NCBI GenBank assembly: GCA_023091665.1
Contig: JALJCQ010000009.1
Coordinates: forward strand, 2,728,001 to 2,792,000
Source: Pythium myriotylum
Lineage: Eukaryota > Oomycota > Peronosporomycetes > Pythiales > Pythiaceae
Length of the DNA stretch: 64,000 bases
Reading direction: 5' to 3'
Below, piece by piece: positions 39,005 to 49,068 of this stretch. The notes below the pieces were generated by a model that saw only the letters and a list, made by a program, of their open reading frames with translations, had not been told where the DNA came from and ran no database searches. Within the stretch, counting starts at the first letter, position 1. The number at the start of each line of letters is the position of its first letter. Both the position numbers and the translations under genes were made by a program.

Positions 39005-40852
39005 ATGAAGACTCGCTCGCAATCGGTCGGCGCGTTGCTGGAGCCGTGGGTCGCTGTCTTGGCGAGGCATGGCCATGCCAAACGGAGCTGCGTCCGCTCG
39101 TCATCTGGATCGGCGACCGCCGTCATCGAGTTTGTTTTATCGTCGCTCCACGCTGCGTTCGTGGGACGCGACGACGTGGCTCAACTGCGCGAAGCTCTGC
39201 TGATGCTGCATCTTGCCGGTACCGTAGATGTTGCAAGCGTCGAAGATGCCGTCGCAGGACTCTGTTATCACGACTTTGCCCAGCCGGAAGCTGAAGATGA
39301 TGTGCCTGGCAAAGGTGACTCTCCTGGAAGAGCCGAATGCGAACAAGTGGAGTTTGTACTCACGTTCTACGGTACTCGCGGTCGGTTCCTGGAGGAAGTT
39401 ATCGCACCTTGTCTCTTCGGTGACTCCCACTCGCCGTCAACCGAGTATCTGGCAGCCCGAAGCGAGCTTCTCCTTGATGACCCAGATCGAAATACGGATT
39501 TCAGCTGCCGCGTGAACATCGTTTCTCTTGATCACACATTCGATGATGATGATGATGTCGAGACAGACTACGTCAAGCGCCTGGTGTCGTTCATCCGCAT
39601 TCTCGACTCGATCGGTCCAAACGTCTCAAACCAGTCTCAGGATGCCCAGGTCTGTGCGAGTGGCATTCAAATAGAGCTCGATGAGCTCGCGATCTCATCA
39701 GAGGCTGTTGAGGCCACCGCCTCTTTGCGTGCTGTGAATATTCCAGTCAGTTGCTCGCGGGTCGCCATCGATCTGAAGGCGTTGAGCTGCTCAGCAAATG
39801 AACTCTCCACGTTTATCGACAACGTCGGATTCGGCACCTCTGAAATGACCGTAGAGATTGGTCATGTGGCAGTGGACGGTCCCCACCCTCACAGCAGTAA
39901 GATCACGGATCAGGAAATGCTGGTGAGAAATGTTCTTCGAGGCATCTCGGGAGCATCGTGCGTGACGTCGCTATCCTTTGGACCGCTACTGGCAATGACA
40001 AATTCTCCGTTTGACCGCGAGGTAGTTTGGCGAGAACTCTTCTCGTGTTTGACGGATGTGAACTCTTCAGCAAGAGTGAGTTCTCTCATTGTGAGCCCGC
40101 GGATCTCGCTCTTACCTCAGGATGCTGCATTCATCCGAGAAGCGATCGACATGTATGGCCCCCTTCCCGTCACAAAGGTGTCGATGTGGCTGAGTCAGTC
40201 CGATCCCGAAGCGGTCCAATCGCTGATCAAGGCAGTCGCCCACACTGTGCAGTCCATCACGCTACACAGCGAGTGGGATGCGGCCATTCCAGCGAAGGCC
40301 GTGAGCGTTATTGCATCCCAGTGTCCCCGCCTCGAAGTGCTGTCGCTTGCATGGGCTGAAATGGACTCGCTCTCGAGTTTTGCTGGCGACACATCGAAAC
40401 TTCGCGAACTGTCGCTGGACTCGGTTGTTCTCCACGACTCACCCAGCCTGTCAACACTTCTCCTTGCGCTCGCCGATACGAGAACACCAATTTCGAGAAG
40501 CCTCCGAACACTGCACATTAGAGCTGGCTACAACGACGGTTCCCTAACAGTAGGGGAGGCAGAAGCTGAGATTCTAACGCAAGTTCTCGAGACCAACAAG
40601 GTCCTGAACGACGTCGAGTTAGCTATGGCCGATGGGGAGATCAAGAGTCTGTGTGCGATCAACTCACACAACAATGAAGTGCTCCCGGAGCCTATGGTCT
40701 TACGTCAGAAGTTCGCGTTTCTAAGTGCTATCCGGGTTTCCTCCGCGCAAGTGACACATTCACATCGGAATCGAGTCGACGAAGATGCAGTTCGGCTGAT
40801 ATTCGCCTTTGCCGCGGAGCGGGTAAATCGACGGGTGTATCTCGATTTCTAG
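39005..40852 (+). CDS. G-family protein 3 (unknown, LRR-like)
   Basis: Single exon, 615 codons from the ATG at 39005; other in-frame ATGs at 38657 and 38906 would add 116 or 33 residues. The start at 39005 was chosen because GALLEPWVAVL then falls at the same place as in the paralogues (compare ARLEPWLSVI in G6). Marks: LREALLMLHLAG (61-72), LKALSCSANELSTF, LEVLSLAWAEMDSLSSF in the LRR-like part, AFLSAIRVSS, and the end signature DAVRLIFAFAAERVNRRVYL, which is intermediate between G- and H-family ends. Function unknown. Confidence 0.72.
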   Translation: MKTRSQSVGALLEPWVAVLARHGHAKRSCVRSSSGSATAVIEFVLSSLHAAFVGRDDVAQLREALLMLHLAGTVDVASVEDAVAGLCYHDFAQPEAEDDVPGKGDSPGRAECEQVEFVLTFYGTRGRFLEEVIAPCLFGDSHSPSTEYLAARSELLLDDPDRNTDFSCRVNIVSLDHTFDDDDDVETDYVKRLVSFIRILDSIGPNVSNQSQDAQVCASGIQIELDELAISSEAVEATASLRAVNIPVSCSRVAIDLKALSCSANELSTFIDNVGFGTSEMTVEIGHVAVDGPHPHSSKITDQEMLVRNVLRGISGASCVTSLSFGPLLAMTNSPFDREVVWRELFSCLTDVNSSARVSSLIVSPRISLLPQDAAFIREAIDMYGPLPVTKVSMWLSQSDPEAVQSLIKAVAHTVQSITLHSEWDAAIPAKAVSVIASQCPRLEVLSLAWAEMDSLSSFAGDTSKLRELSLDSVVLHDSPSLSTLLLALADTRTPISRSLRTLHIRAGYNDGSLTVGEAEAEILTQVLETNKVLNDVELAMADGEIKSLCAINSHNNEVLPEPMVLRQKFAFLSAIRVSSAQVTHSHRNRVDEDAVRLIFAFAAERVNRRVYLDF

Positions 40853-41061
40853 GTGGCGTTCTTTGTGCTAGTCCAATGAAATGTTGTCGTGTGTCGTTGC
40901 TGCATTGCCCTTGAATGATATGGATGTACTGAGCGCTCGAGGAATTATGTCCGAAGGCAGATAACGTCTAGAATTGGTCAAAATCGCGAAGCGTCGCAAC
41001 GTGAACCAGAGCCTGCGATCTTCCAGCATTTCACTTGTTTGGCACACTGCAACCGGTTGCC

Positions 41062-42773
41062 ATGTGGCGGTTCCTCAAGTCATGGTTCTCTCAGCTCAAG
41101 TCGTGCGTCACGATTACCCAGGAAGTAAGCGACAGCACCCACACTATTCTACTCGTTAATGTTTGCAACTATGTTGCGCCTACATCACGCCGACCTTCGC
41201 TTGTTGCAGCGAGTCGTCTTCACCAACTTCGTGAGGCGTTAGAGCTCTTGTACCTTTCGTTCAAGACGACACCTGTTTCTTGTTGGCCAGCATTGTTAGA
41301 CCTTTGTGGCATCAATTGCGATGCAATGAAGCTCGCACCTCACCCCCGAATCACGCTCACTTTCCAAACCAGCGGATACGGTGATTCCCAGTTTGCATTC
41401 GAGTTCCTGCGAGTGTTGACAGGGCCTTTTGCGAGTTCAAACGAGTACAAGGCTGCGCGTGCTCTTCTTCTTCAACGAGATCGCAATCGCACCCTCTCCG
41501 ATGAGCAAAGTCTTAGTTTGTGTATCCGCATACAGCCACCCTTCGAGGACACAAGCAACATGGTAATGACTTTCTTCACGGCTCCAAGTCGTGATGATAC
41601 GATCGCTTATTATACAAAGCTACTGTCGACACTCGACTTTATGCATTACATGGAAAGAGAAGGATGCGGCGTTCGGGTCGAAGGCTTTGATCTGGACCTA
41701 AGCAAGTTGGAGACCCCGGCAGATGTAATCGTAATTATCAGTGAATTATCCAGGATCCCGCTACGCATCACGAAACTCGTCATTCATCTAGCCTATTCAT
41801 GGGATAGATTCGACCAGACACGACTCTTGGAAGCATTGAACCAGCCTAGAATGTGGCGTATTGATCACGTAAAGTTTATCGCCACAACGGGAGACAATCT
41901 TGCAGCCGCGTTGGAATCTCTTCCCATGCATTTCTCAGTGTCGCCAGGTCGAACTAGCTGATCATGTCATGTACGGAAACGTAACTCCATTGTTCGTCGA
42001 AGCTTTTGCTCGAGTGATGATGACGCAGCGCGATTGGAAACCGAAAAAGTTAACTCTGCGAGTCGCCCACTTCGATCAAGCTCTGCTACACAAGATTGCG
42101 GATTCAAATGATGCCATGTTGGGAGAGCTAGAAGCAATGGAGATCTACTTGTCTGACGCATGCCTCCCTGTATTTCTGCGAGCCCTGGCAACTTTTGGCC
42201 GCAGCATACGTTTTCTCGAGATCCACGTTTGGCACGCTAAACAATGTGCCATCCACCTTGGCGCAGTCGTTCGCGCTTGCCCTTCTCTACACAAGCTCGG
42301 AATCATGGGTGCTGCAGTTTTCGGCCTCGACGACTTGTGTGATTGGATCGAATCAAATGTGGCCCCACTATCCTCACTCGTCCTACGAGATGTTCTATTG
42401 TATGACTTGGATCGTGTGGGAAGACTAGCTGAACAACTGGGCAACCCAGGATCTGTCATGGCGAAGCGCCTGCTCACGCTTGAACTTGTCCAGCGGGAAA
42501 TCATATCGGCTGAAGACGTCCGAAAGTTTGCGCTGGCACTCGGAACCAACCAAAATCTGGGCCTTCTACGGCCTCGAGTCAGCCGCGGTTGCTACTCTCG
42601 GGAATTTCAACTCTGAGCCATTGCATTCGCTCAAGTACGCTTTCTTGAGCGTGATATATCGTGCAAAAACCATTCCAGCAGCGATGGGCGAGCTCGATAT
42701 GTGGAGCTTCTCACTCATCATTCAGTTTGCTGGGTTTCCGAGGCGTCGGGAGGAACGCTTGATGGGCATCTAA
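41062..42773 (+). pseudogene. G-family pseudogene 4 (two frameshifts)
   Basis: Starts with the ATG at 41062 and carries LREALELLYLSF, then an LSKLETPADV segment. Near 41945 the frame is lost: the family-like continuation (QVELADHV...) runs in another frame to about 42550, where it shifts again into a third frame (ESAAVATLGNF..., then KYAFLSVIYRAK and LIIQFAGFPRRREERL, the family end signature). No GT...AG introns fit at these points. Either a decaying gene or one with two sequencing errors. Closest relative is the fragment at 44653-46169. Confidence 0.65.
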
Positions 42774-42985
42774 AGGTGAATATAAAAAGGTACCATGAAC
42801 TTGATTTAGATGCTCGCGATTATCTCCACACGTGTGGATCTATGCGAACTCTATATTTGGCACCCGGATGGATCGGATCCGATTGGCCAAGGACGCCTCT
42901 CATCCTCTGGGGCTATGCCATTCTCTGAACAAAGTCCACGACAGACTCACTTCTCAATTGTCACTCCGGAGCCAAGTTCGCCGCG

Positions 42986-43390
42986 ATGTTCCTGGTGAAG
43001 CGTCAACAGCAGGCCGAGAAGGCGCCGCTCCGGTTGTCTGGGCACTCGTCTTCATCCAATTTCGTAAAGACGGCAAACTTTGGCCAAGGCTCACACACGA
43101 CTGCAGTTCAGTCACGCTCGACAGGGATCAAAATCCAAAACATGCACGGCTCTTTCTTGCAAATGCGAGCTCGCTCATCAGTCGTTGACAAGAGCAAGCC
43201 GGCGGGCACGGGCGACAAGTTTGCTGCGAAGCAGCAGGTGAAGATGGGGTTTGCTGTCAACTTCTCTGGAACGCCAGGGCAAGCGCGTTTGCTGAAGGCG
43301 GGAGTCGCATTCCTTGTCCTCGTCGCACTTTTCTTCCTGTTGGCCGCTGCGTACAAGTTTGCACATGACCTGCGATGGATGCTTCCGTAG
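42986..43390 (+). CDS. Small tail-anchored membrane protein, unknown
   Basis: 134 codons. Polar, basic N-terminal part (about 1-105) followed by one strong hydrophobic segment (AGVAFLVLVALFFLLAAAYKFA) and a short end (HDLRWMLP): the layout of a tail-anchored protein, or a single-pass protein with the N-terminus in the cytosol. No family recognised. Composition and the clean membrane anchor support a real gene, but its start may lie at a later ATG. Convergent with the coiled-coil gene, 121 nt apart. Confidence 0.6.
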   Translation: MFLVKRQQQAEKAPLRLSGHSSSSNFVKTANFGQGSHTTAVQSRSTGIKIQNMHGSFLQMRARSSVVDKSKPAGTGDKFAAKQQVKMGFAVNFSGTPGQARLLKAGVAFLVLVALFFLLAAAYKFAHDLRWMLP

Positions 43391-43511
43391 TGCTGACGAG
43401 TAGAAACGGGACTGAACGATCACAACAAACCACATCTGCCTTGCTTTCAAACCCCCATTAAAAATGTTACTACGCAGCTTCAAATTGTTATCACGCAGCT
43501 TCTTCATCGCG

Positions 43512-44439
43512 CTAGATTAGCTGCTCAATATACGGTTGAAACGAACTTAGATACGACCTGTCCTCGTATGTATCGATGAGGTTGGCCTCAAGTTGCTTGA
43601 GCGACATCGCCGCCGCGTCGCTAATCTCTGCGTAGTCGAGCTCTACCTGCTTCTTGGCGACGACAAACTGCTTGTCCAGGTCGAGCAGAATCGTGCGTAG
43701 CTCGTCAATCTCTTTTTTCGCCATCACCAACTCAACTGATATGTTCTTCTGGTACGCTGAGTGGAGTTCACTTCAGCCCTAATTCGTAAGTCCACACTAA
43801 GACCAGAAGCAACTCCAGAATTTACATACAGCAAGTCATCCCTCGTGGTTTTGATTTGGGTCTTGATCGTGTTGATCTCGGTGGAAACCTTGTTCATGAC
43901 CTTTGTTCGATATCTCGCGGCCTTGCGGAAGATCTGATCGACATCCGCGTGGAACGCCTCTTTGTACCTGCGCCGCAAAGTCTCTTGTCTCAGCCAACCG
44001 GCATTAGCCATGAGCCGCAATTCACACGCACAATCGCTTGCATTCAGCCTTGCGTTCGTTTTTCTGCTGGATTTTCTACTCCATTCATCCTTTCATGAGT
44101 TGCCGAGTCTCCTTCCTCATCTACGACCAGCAAACCTTCTCCGACATGCGCTTGAAGACTTGTCGCATCACGTTCATCTCTTCCTCCATTGTCTGCGCTC
44201 ATCTCTTCTCAGCTCTCCTTCCTCATTCACATCCTCATAGCGCACCGCCTACTCACATCGCTGGGCCGCAGCAGCGCCGCGTCACTGAACGGATCGCGCG
44301 TCTTCTTCGCCTTTCGCCGCGTGGCCGCCGGCTTCTGGCGCTTCTGCAGCTTGCGTCGCCTGCGCGGCTGCTCATCCTCAGAAGGACAATCGCTGGACGT
44401 CGGTGTCGCCGTGAACGTGAGTTCGTCGCTGTCGCTCAT
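43512..44439 (-). CDS. Five-exon coiled-coil protein, unknown
   Basis: Predicted exons 44439-44257, 44192-44136, 44063-44032, 43988-43826 and 43748-43512 join in frame to 223 codons. Introns are 43-77 nt; the third exon is 32 nt. The first exon is acidic then basic (SEDEQPRRRRKLQKRQK); the rest is almost entirely alpha-helical with heptad-like spacing (QETLRRRYKEAF, KVMNKVSTEINTIKTQIK, ELRTILLDLDKQFVVAKK). A DNA- or cytoskeleton-associated coiled-coil is plausible; a distant similarity to SYCP3/Cor1 proteins crossed my mind but is not supported. An upstream in-frame ATG lies at 44466. The 43-nt intron is the least certain join. Confidence 0.6.
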
Positions 44440-44652
44440 GATGGCATTTCGGAAGTGAGGAAGCATTCGGGAGACATGGGGGTTGAAGGACCATCACTCT
44501 AGTTGCCGTTGCTAAATGAGAGGGGAAACGAGACGCAAGGCCACAGAACAAATTGTTGCAAAATAAAGGTGAGGAACTATTTACCTAAATAGATTTGTTA
44601 TAGGACACAGATTTCACAGTGAGCCACACCCAGACTGCAACCTGGGTCTGTC

Positions 44653-46169
44653 ATGGCGAGAGATCAGGAATTCAATGGCGATGTTGGTGCCATCGTGGTC
44701 GTCCGCCCGGCTCATGCCAAAAGGAAAGAGATGTCGAGTTCGGAGTTTCGAGTAATGGACATAATCGCGTCAAAAGAGATGGTGAGTACAATACCCTATT
44801 GGGTGACGGCCAATCTCGCCTTCAAAGAGCAGATGCGAATCCATTCCTCGACTAGCAGCCCAGAGATTCTTCTACTCAGCTTCCAAGATTGTGTATTTGG
44901 CGAGAACGTCTTTGCCCTCGACATAGTTCGCAATAATAGTAATTGGAGTGACCACGACTCAGAGAAAGTTGAAACTGGCGCGTCCATGGATCTCGACCGA
45001 TGTACGAATTCCAAGGGTTCTGCAGCCCCCTCTTGACGTGAAAAATGTGTCGGCATATCCCATGGCCCCTTCTCCGGCGGATACAATTCGATACTACGAG
45101 AAGTTGGTGAGATTCATGTCGAACATAAGAATGGATCTATCCAACTTGGAGACTCCCGCAAAAGTCGTAGACTCGCTCAGCAATATATTACAGCAGCGCA
45201 TGATGATCTGTATGTTGGTACTCCGACTCGGGTACTCCTGGCATAGTTTTGACCAATTCAAACTCTCAAGTGCCATCAATAACGCTTGTCATCAAATTGA
45301 GCACCTCCAGATCATTCCAACACCTGCAGGCTACAATAGTGCTACTGTTGAATCGCTTCGTTCGCTGAGAAACGTCGATCGTGTCGAGCTCACTAGCGAG
45401 GTCTTCTTCTCAAGCATCTAAGTGTCATTCTTCGGCTCATTACAGCAGGTTCGCTCGAGAGAGAAGCCTTGGATGCTCAAAAGTTCACTTTGTGCTGTTT
45501 TGACCTCGAAAAAGAAATAAATGGTTCGGGGTAACCCGAACCAAGGTGATCTTCGACTGCGAGAACTTGCTATCCTGGACTATCTGGGGCATCCTTGAAA
45601 CTCTTTACCATGCTGAAGATTTTTGTGTCACGACTTGAGAAGCAGTGGCGAATGCCAACAGATGCGTGATCGAACTCCCAGTAGTTGCTTCGGTGTGTCC
45701 AGTTCTGAAGGAGCTTATTATCCATAATGCTATAGTCTTCGGCTTAGAGGACATTTCAAGCACAGGTCACCAACTCCCCGTCGCGTGGAGAGCGGCGATT
45801 TTGAGGACATGCTGATGCCGAATCCGATATTTTTCCACTCTTCGCATCAGCCCTACGTGATATGAGGCTCACTATCACACACGATGTCGCGACTTGAGAT
45901 CACCCAAACAGTCTTTACGGTCTCACAAAAAATTATTGATTGAGACCCTGATCTTCGGCCCCATCGTTGATCGTGTTGCTGCAATGGTGCTTTTGAGATT
46001 CGACGGACAGCGCCTTCATCAAAGAGTGCTATCTTTCATCAGTTCCATGTATAGGAGCCGTCTGCGCGGACCTCACCAAAGTGCTCGATTGAAGCTGGAT
46101 CCCTGGGTTCTCACAATCATTTTAAATTTTGCAGCACTCTCCAGTCGAAGCAAGATCCTCATCTTGTAA
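44653..46169 (+). pseudogene. G-family pseudogene 5 (strongly decayed)
   Basis: Fragments in different frames resemble pseudogene 4: SFQDCVFGENVFALDIVR (44653 frame), then APSPADTIRYYEKL and LSNLETPAKVV to a stop at 45421 (shifted near 44950). A long stretch with stops follows, and finally RVLSFISSMYR and LDPWVLTIILNFAALSSRSKI (ends at 46169), the family end signature. The middle part, including the LRR-like region, is unreadable. A clear relic of a G-type gene. Confidence 0.65.
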
Positions 46170-46313
46170 AAATACTTTAAGTAATGAGTCGAGCAAACTG
46201 AGTCCACACAACGACGCCGGTAAGGAGCTTGTTTCTTTTCTAAACAACTCTTCAAAGGCAATTGATAGTTTACCTGGGCACCCCTAAAGCATACGCGCAA
46301 ACTGACAGGCAAC

Positions 46314-48335
46314 TTAATTGCCATCGCTTTCATCCTCGCTCTCTTCGTCTTCATCTTCACCCTCTGAGTCTTCGCCGTCGTCTGCCAGATAAAAGGCATG
46401 AACACCAACTTTTCGCTTTACGCATGGGCTCGCGAACTCTAGAATACGATGAACGACCACTGAATCAAGCTCTTGCGCTGAATTGAACTTCGATGAACGT
46501 AGAACGCTAATAAGGGCTGCATTTCGAGTGAACTCATAGTCTGGTTTTTCACCTCGTGCGTAAGCAGGAACATGATCCTCTTGGACACTTTGCGTCGCAT
46601 CTTCAATCAATCTCTGCTGATCGTCATCCTGATAATAAACTGTGTACGTGACTCGCTGGATGACCCGGTTGAGGTAAAGACTACTCTTCAATGCTGTAGC
46701 CTCAGCATGCAATACTTGAATAGGCACTGGGTTTGCTTGATGGTACTCAAATGTGATCAGATTCTTTGCTAGGTGAGTCGCCGGGTTGCCCAATGCCTCA
46801 GTGAATCGAAAATAGCTGGCTCGATCGATCAAGTTGATATTTCTCATCACGATGGCTTGAAGTCTTAGCTGATCATGATGTAGGAATATATCCATCGACA
46901 AAAGCCCAACGTTTTCGATTGATATTTTCTTGATGGATGAGAATTTGGTGAGAATAGAATAAAGCGTCTCAGCAGTGAAACTTGGTGCATCTGGATGGTG
47001 GTTGGATAGTGAGAGTTCTTCAACTTCGTCCAAAACGCTTATCCAAGCGTCTATAAAAGTGTTACCTGGCTCATCAACATCAAGGGCGAGAGCTTTGAGG
47101 TGTAATTTAGGATTTGGATTGACTGCTCTCCACTCTTCCACAATCTCGAGGAGAGCAAGTGAGTCTTGAGGAGTCACTGATGGATTATTCCTGAAACTCA
47201 AAGCGAACTTATTTTCCCCGGACGCAAGCGCTTCGATGATTGCGTGGTAGATTGCTTTGCGGCTCGCTGGCTCTCTGAAAAAGTTCAGCAGTCCCCCGAT
47301 ATTGATGTCACGTGCAGCATGACACCTTAAAATTGCCTGCGCTACAAGGTCACATTCTCTTACTCGGTATTCGCCTTCATCAACGGATCGAGCACCCATT
47401 ATCCAAGTATCAATGCTCATCCCTTTCGGTGAGTTGTGGCTAAGCGCATTTAGAATCGCTGTCAAGTCATGCCCCGAGCACGCCACGACGCGTGGGTCCA
47501 CAATTATGGAGGAGCATTCGAATAACCCTCGCGTGATTGATAATAGACCTTGAACCGCGAATACCATACTGTGAGTGAAAACCATATAGTTGATTTTGAC
47601 GTTGATCTTCGTTGGAACGAGTCTGAGATGAGATATCAGTTCGACGTCTTTCGGTGGATGTCTCAGCATGTCAATGAGCACGACGAACCGCACGAGATGG
47701 AGCATGTAGTCATCAACTTCAAGCGCTCTAAGCTTTGGAAAGTTGTATTCTGATGGGGAATAGAGCGAGAATGAGAGGCTCACCGGCGAGGCTTCAACAC
47801 ACGCTCTCCATCCGGGGCGTCTTGCGTTTAGTCGGCCCTCCAGCTCGTACCGTACGCTCAAGTAGGCGGGATCTCGAGAGGTCTCGTGGTTCAGACCGTC
47901 GATAAAAAACGCACCCAAACGCGGAACGAGCATCTTGGTGCTTCGATAGCAGGTGGCTGAGAGCACAACGAAGAGTTCAAAGGGCGCGCCGCTTTCCAGT
48001 GCCAGAGTCTCCTCGATGTCGTCAATAGGAACCGTGCTCTTCCGTTCCTTGCGGAAGATTTCGGGCTCGAGCAGCAGGAGCAAGTAGAACACGTCGATGG
48101 CCTCTCGGAGCCGCTTGAGCCTCTGGAGGCGATCTTCAACTGGGACGATTGTCGTCGAGCGAAGCTTGGGGCTCTCCTCGATTGCGGACTGGATATCGAC
48201 GTTCATGCGCACGACGACGCCGAGGTCGACGCGCTCGGCGTTCTTGTAGTAGACGGTGAGCGTGCGTCGCATCCAGATGACGCTGAGCCACGGCTCGAGC
48301 CGCGCGAGCAGCGCCTTCCCGTCGGCCTTGTCCAT
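46314..48335 (-). CDS. G-family protein 6 (unknown, LRR-like)
   Basis: Single exon, 673 codons. Marks: ARLEPWLSVI at the start, LREAIDVFYLLLLLEP (76-91), VDPRVVACSG, IKKISIENVGLLSMDIF in the LRR-like part, LISVLRSSK, and the end signature LDSVVVHRILEFASPCVKRKV. After the signature comes a very acidic tail (DDGEDSEGEDEDEESE and on to the stop). No signal peptide or membrane span. Divergent from G7 with a 733-nt gap. Confidence 0.75.
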   Translation of the reverse strand: MDKADGKALLARLEPWLSVIWMRRTLTVYYKNAERVDLGVVVRMNVDIQSAIEESPKLRSTTIVPVEDRLQRLKRLREAIDVFYLLLLLEPEIFRKERKSTVPIDDIEETLALESGAPFELFVVLSATCYRSTKMLVPRLGAFFIDGLNHETSRDPAYLSVRYELEGRLNARRPGWRACVEASPVSLSFSLYSPSEYNFPKLRALEVDDYMLHLVRFVVLIDMLRHPPKDVELISHLRLVPTKINVKINYMVFTHSMVFAVQGLLSITRGLFECSSIIVDPRVVACSGHDLTAILNALSHNSPKGMSIDTWIMGARSVDEGEYRVRECDLVAQAILRCHAARDINIGGLLNFFREPASRKAIYHAIIEALASGENKFALSFRNNPSVTPQDSLALLEIVEEWRAVNPNPKLHLKALALDVDEPGNTFIDAWISVLDEVEELSLSNHHPDAPSFTAETLYSILTKFSSIKKISIENVGLLSMDIFLHHDQLRLQAIVMRNINLIDRASYFRFTEALGNPATHLAKNLITFEYHQANPVPIQVLHAEATALKSSLYLNRVIQRVTYTVYYQDDDQQRLIEDATQSVQEDHVPAYARGEKPDYEFTRNAALISVLRSSKFNSAQELDSVVVHRILEFASPCVKRKVGVHAFYLADDGEDSEGEDEDEESEDESDGN

Positions 48336-49068
48336 TGTTGCCGAGTGTAGTGGCGGGAAACAGAGGGAACGTAATGTACTGTCTTAAGAACGATTACTGA
48401 ATCAGTGGTCGCGCGCGACCTACGGCTTATTGCCGAACGACCTCGTGGGAGAGGTCGACACAAGAAGTAACATGCGCGTGAGAACTGTACGGCTAAAATG
48501 GTGTGCAGGAGAGCTCGAGGCTCTGTGAGACACTTCTGCTCGAGTTCGATCGTCACAAAGGCAACACATGATTGACTGGAGCGCGCTCTACAACTTGCAC
48601 TCACGGGCTGCTGGTAGATCTTGTGAAATGAGGACTTTCTGGTTGTACAAGTGCGGATGGCCACTCTTCGGTTGATTACCCTCATAATCTCCAACTTTGT
48701 CCACTCTAGTGCGTGGTGAACGATTGAAAACCTCTTGTTGATACACTTGACGCAGTGCCATGTGCGTATGTCGCCACGCATTCGAGTGTTCCAGCCGCCA
48801 ATCAACTCGACAACTGTAACTGTTGTAATAGACTGTGAAGAATAACTCTATCGGATCAGCCTGGTGCAATTGTAGGACTTTGCTTGTTCGAGTTGAACTG
48901 AACTGCACCACATTACTTTCGAGCGAGGTGTTACTAAACCCAGCATAAAACATACTATTTTACCAACTGCTGTTATACTAGTAGTTGAGGCTCTCTTATC
49001 CACACATTGATTCACATTATTACTGAATTACGCTATCTCATGGCTGTCGTCATCACACACTTTCCAAA
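48336..49068. other. Divergent promoter region of G6 and G7
   Basis: No gene seen. AT-rich towards G7. Minus-strand open frames here are extensions of the G6 side without family resemblance. Confidence 0.55.
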
